This document shows, piece by piece, positions 30,128 through 36,575 of a DNA stretch of 36,575 bases; positions within the stretch are counted from its first letter, which is position 1, and the number at the start of each line of letters is the position of its first letter. A program made the position numbers and the translations under genes. Source of the DNA: JAGLYP01 sp034659435 (lineage in GTDB: Bacteria; Patescibacteriota; Patescibacteriia; Patescibacteriales; UBA12075); assembly GCA_034659435.1 (NCBI GenBank), contig JAYEHJ010000087.1, positions 1-36,575 on the forward strand. Direction: 5' to 3'. The notes under the pieces were generated by a model, which worked only from the letters and a program-made list of their open reading frames with translations, ran no database searches and was not told the DNA's origin.

Positions 30128-30184
30128 TTTGATTTTGTTTAGCAAATTACATCTAAATTTATTGTTTTGAATTTATTTCTTTTT

Positions 30185-30301
30185 AAGAGATTCCCGATCA
30201 TTTAATATAATTTCCCTGCGGGGCTATTGTGTGTCGGGAATGACAGAGAGAATAAAGTGTGTCGGGAATGACAAAAAGAAGAAAGTGCGTCGGGAATGAC
30301 A
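30185..30301. repeat. Solo palindromic arm with 28-nt tandem tail
   Basis: One complete arm of the first family (30185-30245, ATTCCCGA/TCGGGAAT type) is present without its inverted partner. Its last 17 bases, GTGTGTCGGGAATGACA, recur at 30257 and, with one change, at 30285. The starts 30229, 30257 and 30285 are exactly 28 nt apart, with purine-rich 11-nt spacers. It fills the gap between the HD and Fic genes. Confidence 0.88.
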
Positions 30302-30325
30302 AAAAAAATAAAAATAAAAATCCCA

Positions 30326-31108
30326 CTAAACAATTTCTTCTAAATCCTTGATCATTAACCCGCTTAATAGTTTTATTAATTTATTAATATCCAAATTTTC
30401 ATACCCGTAAATCATTGCTTCAATATATTCTTGCCGTATTTTAACCGGAATGGAAAAAAGCGGATAATTGTTTTGCAGTAAAACAAAATTCATTAAAAGC
30501 CGTGCTGTTCTTTTATTTCCGTCAAAAAACGGCTGTATTAAAGCTATCGTAAAATGAATAATAATCGCCTTTAAGTATATGTCAATTTTCAAATTATTAA
30601 AATCCGCTAAAAAAACGCTTATTAAATTTTCAATTTCTTGATTTGTTTTTGGCGGTGCATAATTTGTTCCGCCTATTTTTACCCGTCCAGTTCTATATCG
30701 TCCCGGGTTAACCACAGTATCTTTACCAACTCTCCAATGAATATCTTTAATTAAATTTTCAGTTATGCTAATTTTTTGTTTTTGAAAAGCGTTATTTAAA
30801 GTAAATTCCCATGCTTTTTTCTGATTTAATATTTCATTTTCTTCTTTAATCGTATGCCCGCCAATTGTAACACCTGATAATAATGTTTCTGTTTCCGCGT
30901 AAGTATATGTGTTTCCTTCCAGCGCCGTAGTATTATAAACAAAATCAACTTTTTGTGAAAATGCCAGTTTTTTTTGCTCATCTTGATTAAAATTTTGTTG
31001 AAATTTTTTTTGCAATTCCAAAATTCTCCGGCTTATTTTCTTGTCGGTTTTATATTTTATATTTTTTAATATAAAATTTTTGTGTTGTACTATTGCTAAA
31101 TTATTCAT
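30326..31108 (-). CDS. Fic family protein lacking the catalytic histidine
   Basis: 260 aa. Fic enzymes transfer AMP or other nucleotide parts to protein hydroxyls. An inhibitory-helix motif, TTALEGNTY (S/TxxxEG/N, about residues 57-65), precedes the Fic fold. The active-site loop reads IQPFFDGNKRTARLL near 188-202, where the family has HPFxDGNGR. The codon is CAG, so the catalytic His is Gln and the second Gly is Lys. The phosphate-binding DGN-R framework is kept. AMP transfer is therefore doubtful; phosphocholine-type or non-enzymatic roles are possible. It follows lysS by 12 bp and is probably co-transcribed with it. Confidence 0.88.
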   Translation of the reverse strand: MNNLAIVQHKNFILKNIKYKTDKKISRRILELQKKFQQNFNQDEQKKLAFSQKVDFVYNTTALEGNTYTYAETETLLSGVTIGGHTIKEENEILNQKKAWEFTLNNAFQKQKISITENLIKDIHWRVGKDTVVNPGRYRTGRVKIGGTNYAPPKTNQEIENLISVFLADFNNLKIDIYLKAIIIHFTIALIQPFFDGNKRTARLLMNFVLLQNNYPLFSIPVKIRQEYIEAMIYGYENLDINKLIKLLSGLMIKDLEEIV

Positions 31109-31120
31109 ACTAAATTTTTA

Positions 31121-32596
31121 TTAATTTTTCGGCTTAACCAGCGGAAATAAGGAAACTTCGCGGATAGGTTTATCCACCAAAAACGCGAATAAGCGCTCTC
31201 CAAAGCCGAAGCCGCAGGTTGGAGGTATGCCGTATTCAAGCATTTCCACAAATTCCCAGTCAGGCATCATTGCTTCTTCGTCCCCTGCTTCCAAAAGTTT
31301 TTTTTGCTCTTCAAAGCGCTCTTTTTGATCAATGGGATTGTTAAGTTCGGAATATCCATTGCCTATTTCGGCGCCGGCAATCAAAATTTGGAATCTTTCG
31401 GTTAATTCAGGGTTGTTTTCTTTTGCTTTTGCCAAAGGCGAAACAATTTTTGGATGGTTAACTAAAAACGCCGGTCCTGAAATTGATCTTCGACAATATT
31501 TCCATAAAGTGTCTATTAACCGCTCTCGCGTTTCGCCGTCATATTTGATTTTTAATTTTTTAAGTTTTTCTTCTATTTCTTTTTTTGTTGCTTTTAAAAT
31601 ATCAATTCCTGTTTGCTTGATAATTTCTTCTTGATAATCTATCTTAGGCCATTTGCCTGATAAGTCAAATTTATGTCCGCGCGCCTCAAATTCGCAGGTT
31701 TTAAAAACTTCTTTAGCAATTGTTTGGTATAACTCGCGGGATAAATTCATTCCGTCTTCATAATCCGCGTAAGCCCAATAAAATTCCATATTGGTAAATT
31801 CCTGCGTATGCTCGGTGCTGGTTCCTTCATTGCGATAAACGCGACCGATTTCAAAAGTTTTTTCAAATCCGGCTGCCATTAAACGTTTTTGCCACAACTC
31901 CCCTATTGATATGCGCAGATAAACAGGCAAATTAAAATCCTTATGATGCGTTTTAAACGGATTTGCCTCGGCGCCGCCGGTGCTTGTTTCAATTGTCGGA
32001 GTTTCAACTTCAAAAAAGCCTTTTGCTTTCATAAAATTACGGGTAACTTCCCAAAATTTCGCCTTTTTCCTAAACATATCCCTTAACTCAGGGTTCATTA
32101 ATAAATCAAGATAGCGCTTTCTAAATTTTTCTTCTTCGTTTTTCAAGCCATGCCATTTATCAGGTAAAGGGCGGATTGCTTTTGAAAGCAATTTAAATGA
32201 TTTAACCATTATGCTTTGCTGGCCTTTATGCGTTAAAAAACAATTTCCGCTTACTTCTAAAAAATCTCCGACATCAATTAAATTTTTTAAAATTTTATAA
32301 TTATCAGCGCCGACTTCTTTTTTAGAAATGGCTATTTGGATATTTCCGCTAACGTCTTCCAGATTGGCAAAACTTAAATTTCCGTGCGTTCTTTTGCTTC
32401 TAAGCCGTCCACATAGAGATATATTTTCTTTATTTTTTTCCAAATTAGAAAAATTTTCAATAACTTCAAAAATTTTATGCGTACGTTTAGCTTTTGAAGG
32501 ATATGGATTCAAGTTTATTTTTTTTAGTTCATTGATTTTATTTTTTCTTTCCTCAACCTCGCTAATAGCATTAACTGAACTATTTGTATTATTCAT
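31121..32596 (-). CDS. lysS: Lysyl-tRNA synthetase, class II
   Basis: 491 aa, as expected. An N-terminal OB-fold anticodon domain (residues about 50-150, VCGRLRSKRTHG-like LCGRLRSKRTHGNLSFANLE) precedes the class II core. Visible in the core are FFEVETPTIETSTGGAEANPF, HHKDFNLPVYLRIS, motif 2 YRNEGTSTEHTQEF, and motif 3 GFGFGERLFAFL before IREVSLFP. Motif 3 has Glu-Arg where most enzymes have Asp-Arg, a mild deviation. A terminator lies between it and the upstream O-antigen ligase-like gene, so it has its own transcription, shared with the Fic gene. Confidence 0.95.
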   Translation of the reverse strand: MNNTNSSVNAISEVEERKNKINELKKINLNPYPSKAKRTHKIFEVIENFSNLEKNKENISLCGRLRSKRTHGNLSFANLEDVSGNIQIAISKKEVGADNYKILKNLIDVGDFLEVSGNCFLTHKGQQSIMVKSFKLLSKAIRPLPDKWHGLKNEEEKFRKRYLDLLMNPELRDMFRKKAKFWEVTRNFMKAKGFFEVETPTIETSTGGAEANPFKTHHKDFNLPVYLRISIGELWQKRLMAAGFEKTFEIGRVYRNEGTSTEHTQEFTNMEFYWAYADYEDGMNLSRELYQTIAKEVFKTCEFEARGHKFDLSGKWPKIDYQEEIIKQTGIDILKATKKEIEEKLKKLKIKYDGETRERLIDTLWKYCRRSISGPAFLVNHPKIVSPLAKAKENNPELTERFQILIAGAEIGNGYSELNNPIDQKERFEEQKKLLEAGDEEAMMPDWEFVEMLEYGIPPTCGFGFGERLFAFLVDKPIREVSLFPLVKPKN

Positions 32597-32703
32597 AATA
32601 AAATTTACTTAATATTTTGTTAATTTTCAATATAAAAATTAGAAAAAAATATTTTCCGTATATTTATATTTTAAGCTATTTTTCGCTAAAAGTCAAAAAA
32701 ATC

Positions 32704-32737
32704 AAAAAACCCAAAAAATATTTTTTGGGCTTTTTTT
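32704..32737 (-). terminator. Intrinsic terminator after the O-antigen ligase-like gene
   Basis: CCCAAAAAATATTTTTTGGG is a perfect 20-bp palindrome (32710-32729) flanked by AAAAAA and TTTTTTT, so it can work on either strand. It lies 28 bp past the stop at 32757 on the minus strand. Confidence 0.85.
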
Positions 32738-32756
32738 AAATAAAATTTTGCTAATA

Positions 32757-35213
32757 CTAATTCAAAATACCTTCAAATTGCCGCCTAACAGTATTTTTTA
32801 CGTTTTCATCTTGCAATACATTAAGTAATGATTGGACTCCAATTTTTGCGTTTTCAATTTCGTTAATTTTTTGATACAAAACAGTAAGACTATAAAGCGC
32901 GTTGGCGTGATTAGGATTATTTTTAACAATGCTTAAAAATAATTGTTCCGCGGATATTATATCAGCGTTTTTACTGACCGTATTGCCGGTTGCCTGAGTC
33001 GGTTTTACGCTCAATTGTTCTCCAGAAGAGGACGCGATTTCAGGGTTAATGTCATGCTCGGCTATCTGTTCCGGAACGATTTGATCTAGGTTTGGCTGGG
33101 CAACCCCCCTGTTAAAATAAAGACGGCCTAATTCAAAACGATAATCAAGATTATTTCGTGAAACCAAATTAGCTTGCTTAAGATTTTCAATAGCATTGTC
33201 AATATCAGCCATTTTTTCATAAGCGATTGCTTTTCCGTAATACGCGACGGCTAAATCGCCTTTTTTTTGGATTGCTTTATCATATTTTTTAATTGCCTCG
33301 CCAATATAATATTTTTTTTCTTCATCATCCAACTCCGCGTTTGCCCTGGCCATATTAATTAAAGCGATTCGCAAATATGGTGTTGGATTTTTAGGGTCAA
33401 GTTTAATAACTTCTTCGTATGACTGTTCTGATAATGTTAGAGCCTCCCTCATAAAAAAGGATGTGTTTTCATAAATTAACGCTAAAGATTCATTGTTTGC
33501 CGCTTTATTTTTAGCTAAATCAACCGCGCTTTTACTATGTTCAATCGCTTGGCTCAAATTAGCGCTTACCTCCGGCTGATTACTTTCGCTTAGCGCCAGC
33601 TGATTGGCTTTTGCCATATAAACGTCAGCCGCGTTTATGTAATAACTATCTTGATATGGAAACAAGCTTATGGCTTTGTTTAATTTTTCAATTTTTTTAT
33701 CAATATCCCCTGCTGCCATTGCCTCTTTAGCGTAAATATCAGCCATATACATTTTAAGCCCCATGGTAAAAAGAATTACCACGCCGGCGCTTACTGTTAA
33801 AAATATGGCGGCCAAAGCCAATGCGTATTTTGGGGAGGCTCTGAATGACAATTTTAAATCTTTGAATCTTTCCGGGTACATTACTATGGCCGATGATATC
33901 GCGAAAATTGAAATTAATACTGTTAATAAAATCAATGAATTATTTTGCGCGAATAGCAAGCTAAAAAGAACTGCTGAAATAAAACTTGCAAAAAGCGCCA
34001 AAAGAATTGATACATTTTTTTTATCTTTTGTTTTTATTATAGATAAAAAGATAATTGACAAAGAAACAAGAAACAAGATTATAATTGATAAAGCTCCGAG
34101 CGAGCCGACAGTGGCTAAAAATTCAAATAAAGACCCTGAAGAACTGTCAAAACGGACATTCCAAAGCGGAGATGAATTAAAATCATTGCTTTTGAATTTG
34201 GAAAAGCTATAATAAAAAGTCGCGGGACCGGAACCGAGTATCGGGTTTTCTTTTAAGCCGGCCTTTGCAATATCCCAAGAAGCGTTTCTGGAAAGACTGA
34301 CTTCCGCGGGTAAATTCATTTGGGTAAAATTAAAATTTCCCAAAACCAATAATATTACTAAAATTAAAAATATTCCCAAAGGAATTAATAAATTGTTATT
34401 GCTGATTTTTATTATTTTCGCCAAATAAAACATTAAAACTATAACCGCGCCAACAATCGCAATCGGCCAAAATGTAAAACCGCTTAAAAGGGATAAAATA
34501 ACAAAATTACCGATTATCACTAAGCCTAAAATAGATTTTATAATAATTATTAAGCTTGAGCCGGCTTTTGACAAAATTTCCCTAGTTTGAGCCATTGCGA
34601 CTGAAAGAATGGGCAAGGAAATAACTAAAAACATCGTAACAGCGGAAAGTGAGCCTAAAGGATTAAAACCGATATTTTTCGCGAAAGAAAAAGGAAGAAT
34701 ATACCAGCCTTTAAGCTGAAGCAGAATATATATTGTTAAAATACTGATAGAAGAAATAAATGTCCAAAAATATATTTTTATTTTTTTCGCGTTAAGATTA
34801 TTAATTACCAAATAATAAAACAAAATAAAAATTATTAAAGCAATAAGGCCTTTTGAAGAGTTTCCGTAAGATCCGATTAAACTGTCAATTCTGTTAACCG
34901 AAAGAATCGTTGATAAAATAAAAATTGCCAATGTTAATGCTATTGAGATATCCAATGGCGTTCGCTTTAAATTAAGTTCACCGCAGATAACCCCCTTGGT
35001 AACCCACGCGACTATGCCGATTAAAACCAAAAAATAAAACAAAATCATTTTTTCAAAACCTAAGCCTTGGGCGGCAAAACCCGTAAAAAATAATGGGGTA
35101 AGAAAGAACACTAACCCGATAACAAGCGAAATAATAATATCCAGCCCGCGAGTTGAAAAATGTTTTTCTTTCCCACTTTCCTTGACTGAATTTTTAATTT
35201 TTTTTTCTTCCAT
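32757..35213 (-). CDS. O-antigen ligase/polymerase-like membrane protein with TPR repeats
   Basis: 818 aa. Residues about 20-470 hold a dozen or more hydrophobic segments. A large extracytoplasmic loop includes NRIDSLIGSYGNSSKG and later LGSGPATFYYSFSKFK, matching the Wzy_C/WaaL pattern (the L/IxGxGxxxF block). The soluble C-terminal 330 residues form tetratricopeptide repeats, for example KYDKAIQKKGDLAVAYYGKA and NALYSLTVLYQ. Such proteins polymerise or attach surface glycans, or glycosylate pilins; this is inferred. A glycosyltransferase gene lies directly upstream. A TATAAT box ends 7 bp before the ATG, again a leaderless arrangement. Confidence 0.88.
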   Translation of the reverse strand: MEEKKIKNSVKESGKEKHFSTRGLDIIISLVIGLVFFLTPLFFTGFAAQGLGFEKMILFYFLVLIGIVAWVTKGVICGELNLKRTPLDISIALTLAIFILSTILSVNRIDSLIGSYGNSSKGLIALIIFILFYYLVINNLNAKKIKIYFWTFISSISILTIYILLQLKGWYILPFSFAKNIGFNPLGSLSAVTMFLVISLPILSVAMAQTREILSKAGSSLIIIIKSILGLVIIGNFVILSLLSGFTFWPIAIVGAVIVLMFYLAKIIKISNNNLLIPLGIFLILVILLVLGNFNFTQMNLPAEVSLSRNASWDIAKAGLKENPILGSGPATFYYSFSKFKSNDFNSSPLWNVRFDSSSGSLFEFLATVGSLGALSIIILFLVSLSIIFLSIIKTKDKKNVSILLALFASFISAVLFSLLFAQNNSLILLTVLISIFAISSAIVMYPERFKDLKLSFRASPKYALALAAIFLTVSAGVVILFTMGLKMYMADIYAKEAMAAGDIDKKIEKLNKAISLFPYQDSYYINAADVYMAKANQLALSESNQPEVSANLSQAIEHSKSAVDLAKNKAANNESLALIYENTSFFMREALTLSEQSYEEVIKLDPKNPTPYLRIALINMARANAELDDEEKKYYIGEAIKKYDKAIQKKGDLAVAYYGKAIAYEKMADIDNAIENLKQANLVSRNNLDYRFELGRLYFNRGVAQPNLDQIVPEQIAEHDINPEIASSSGEQLSVKPTQATGNTVSKNADIISAEQLFLSIVKNNPNHANALYSLTVLYQKINEIENAKIGVQSLLNVLQDENVKNTVRRQFEGILN

Positions 35214-35220
35214 AGTTTTT

Positions 35221-35226
35221 ATTATA
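35221..35226 (-). promoter_or_regulatory. -10 box of the O-antigen ligase-like gene (leaderless layout)
   Basis: Perfect TATAAT on the minus strand, 7 nt before the ATG at 35213. The -35 region is poor. Confidence 0.55.
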
Positions 35227-35392
35227 CTGAAATGTATTAAAAATTGAAGTTTTTTAATAAATAATTTTATTTTTTTACTAATATTAAAGAATAAATAATT
35301 TAATATTTATTTACTACTTCAAATTCAAAAGTGTTTTAGTATAATTTATTTTATTAAAGTAATTATATATTAGCAAAAAGATAAAAAAAAGT

Positions 35393-36565
35393 CTAATTAT
35401 ATTTGTTGATATCCTCAAAAAAATCCAGATACTTTTTCGCGCATTTATCCCAAGAGTATTCTTCTTTAATATTGGCAAATTTTTCCAAAAAAATATTATT
35501 ATTTATTTTATTAAAACAATGCAATTCAATTGCCTTGGCAATTGATGAAATATCATACGGATTAATTAAAGTTGAGTAATCCCCAATAATTTCGCTCAAA
35601 CTGGAATTATTTGCCGTAATTACAGGACAGCCGCAAGCCAAAGCTTCAAGCGGCGGAAAGCCGAAACCTTCATAATAAGAAGAAAAAATAAATAACGATG
35701 CTAAATTATATAAATATTTTTTATCGTTTTTATCAATATATCCGATAAATTTGATATTATTTTTTTGCGCGGAATTTTTCCAAGTTTTAAAAATATTTTT
35801 ATTTTTCCAGCCGCTCCCGCCGGCGATTACAAGCTTATAATCCGTTTCCTTTGGATTTTTTTCTAAAAATACTTCAAAAGCCTTGATTGTATTTTCAATA
35901 TTTTTTCTTGGTTCAATCGTTCCTAAATATAAAATAAATTTATTAGGCAAATTATATTTTTGCTTAAAATCATAGTTATCTCTAATCAAATTTAATTCTT
36001 GCTCGCTTATTTTTCGCATATCATTTTCAATCCCTGAATAAATTACCTGAATTTTGTTTTCCGGAATATTAAATAGCTCAATTAAATCATTTTTAGTGTT
36101 ATGGCTTACGGCAATTATTTTATCGTATTTTTGCGGAATTTTTTTAATATTTATCATTTTATGCCACAAATTTTTTCTTAAAGAAAAAAACTCAGGATAT
36201 TTTACAAAAGACAAATCATGAATGGTTATTATTTTTTTAGGAGCATTAGTATAGTTATAAAAATTGAGATGCGGAGAAAAAAATAAATCAACCTTGCCTA
36301 AAAATTTATCCACTTTGGGAAATTTAAACAAATTTTGCATTATATGATTAAAAATTTTGTTTGGATAGCGAGTTTGTATAACTTTTACATCTGGATATTT
36401 AAAAAAATTAATTTTAAAATTTTTAGGCGCGAATGAATTAAAATATAAAATATATTCATTTTTTTTATCTTTTTCAATAATTTTTTTAATAAGATTATAG
36501 CTATACTCGGAAACTCCGCTAAAATATGCGTCCATTAAAGTTGAAATGTCAATTCCGATTTTCAT
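35393..36565 (-). CDS. Glycosyltransferase family 4 (GT-B fold)
   Basis: 390 aa, complete; only 10 bp of upstream sequence are in the window. The N-terminus KIGIDISTLMDAYFSGVSEYSYNL and the later ITIHDLSFVKYPEFF with VSHNTKNDLIELF are typical of mannosyltransferase-like GT4 enzymes. The donor-binding half has ILYLGTIEPRKNIE at about residues 215-228 and the EX7E-like block SSYYEGFGFPPLEALACGCPVI at about 302-323. Both halves are intact. It probably adds a sugar to a lipid-linked or protein-linked surface glycan; donor and acceptor cannot be told. It points toward the O-antigen ligase-like gene, which supports a surface-glycan role. Confidence 0.92.
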   Translation of the reverse strand: MKIGIDISTLMDAYFSGVSEYSYNLIKKIIEKDKKNEYILYFNSFAPKNFKINFFKYPDVKVIQTRYPNKIFNHIMQNLFKFPKVDKFLGKVDLFFSPHLNFYNYTNAPKKIITIHDLSFVKYPEFFSLRKNLWHKMINIKKIPQKYDKIIAVSHNTKNDLIELFNIPENKIQVIYSGIENDMRKISEQELNLIRDNYDFKQKYNLPNKFILYLGTIEPRKNIENTIKAFEVFLEKNPKETDYKLVIAGGSGWKNKNIFKTWKNSAQKNNIKFIGYIDKNDKKYLYNLASLFIFSSYYEGFGFPPLEALACGCPVITANNSSLSEIIGDYSTLINPYDISSIAKAIELHCFNKINNNIFLEKFANIKEEYSWDKCAKKYLDFFEDINKYN

Positions 36566-36575
36566 AAAACATATT

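Noticed and set aside
30128..30145. TTG start for the HD hydrolase at 30145
   Set aside because: An ATG lies six codons later at 30127; the extra residues carry no domain sequence and there is no ribosome-binding site to favour the TTG.
30229..30301. Regularly spaced repeat resembling a tiny CRISPR array
   Set aside because: Repeats are 17 nt with 11-nt purine-rich spacers, far below CRISPR sizes, and the unit is the end of a dispersed palindromic arm. No cas genes are nearby.

Overview
The window is AT-rich, densely packed bacterial DNA that looks like a chromosome segment from a Candidate Phyla Radiation (Patescibacteria) bacterium, most likely a Parcubacteria-type lineage. That placement is an inference. 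It rests on the gene mix (type IV pilus motor, a compact F1Fo-ATP synthase, isolated aminoacyl-tRNA synthetases, AmrS-type radical SAM enzyme, O-antigen-ligase/TPR protein, many short membrane proteins), on the near absence of Shine-Dalgarno sequences, and on promoters placed so close to start codons that several mRNAs should be leaderless. No rRNA, tRNA, CRISPR array, transposase or phage gene was recognised.

Layout. 1-3006 (minus): pilB and pilC, ending in a perfect 68-bp palindrome at the window edge. 3007-6536 (plus): a possible small RNA or leader, a coiled-coil protein, a cysteine-rich surface protein and two membrane proteins of unknown function. 6626-11525 (plus): rsmI, metG, a CvpA-like protein, a Sua5/YrdC protein, a 37-aa protein and tatD. 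11677-19418 (plus): the ATP synthase operon atpZ-B-E-F-H-A-G-D-C. It is interrupted between atpG and atpD by a small reverse-strand gene with its own strong promoter, ribosome-binding site and terminator. 19426-20442 (minus): amrS. 20951-25598 (plus): a WecG/TagA-type glycosyltransferase fused to a Nudix domain, an AbrB/RelE-type toxin-antitoxin pair, gltX and an EnvC-like M23 peptidase. 25656-36565 (minus): Xer recombinase, two small proteins, ftsQ, serS, an HD hydrolase, a Fic protein without its catalytic histidine, lysS, an O-antigen ligase-like TPR protein and a family-4 glycosyltransferase.

The most unusual content lies between and inside the genes. (i) Two 210-250-bp twin-arm elements and one solo arm belong to one family. 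Each arm folds on itself, and the two sub-types differ by compensatory base-pair changes. (ii) A second palindromic family has the same AGAT...ATGACA ends and carries a TATAAT-like box. (iii) Simple 'word' inverted repeats sit just before start codons, including two nearly identical 23-bp hairpins before atpF and atpA. (iv) A four-hairpin branched structure precedes atpG. (v) A palindromic sequence is inserted in frame in atpA and adds about 23 residues to the alpha subunit. These suggest that small palindromic elements are spreading through this compact genome, into coding sequence as well as spacers, and may set mRNA processing or subunit ratios in the atp operon.

How the genes fit together: ATP synthase, TsaC-like, RsmI and the tRNA synthetases are core energy and translation functions. 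PilB/PilC, the Wzy-type ligase, both glycosyltransferases, the M23 peptidase, FtsQ and the cysteine-rich protein point to cell-surface assembly and attachment. All calls come from reading the sequence; no database search was run.
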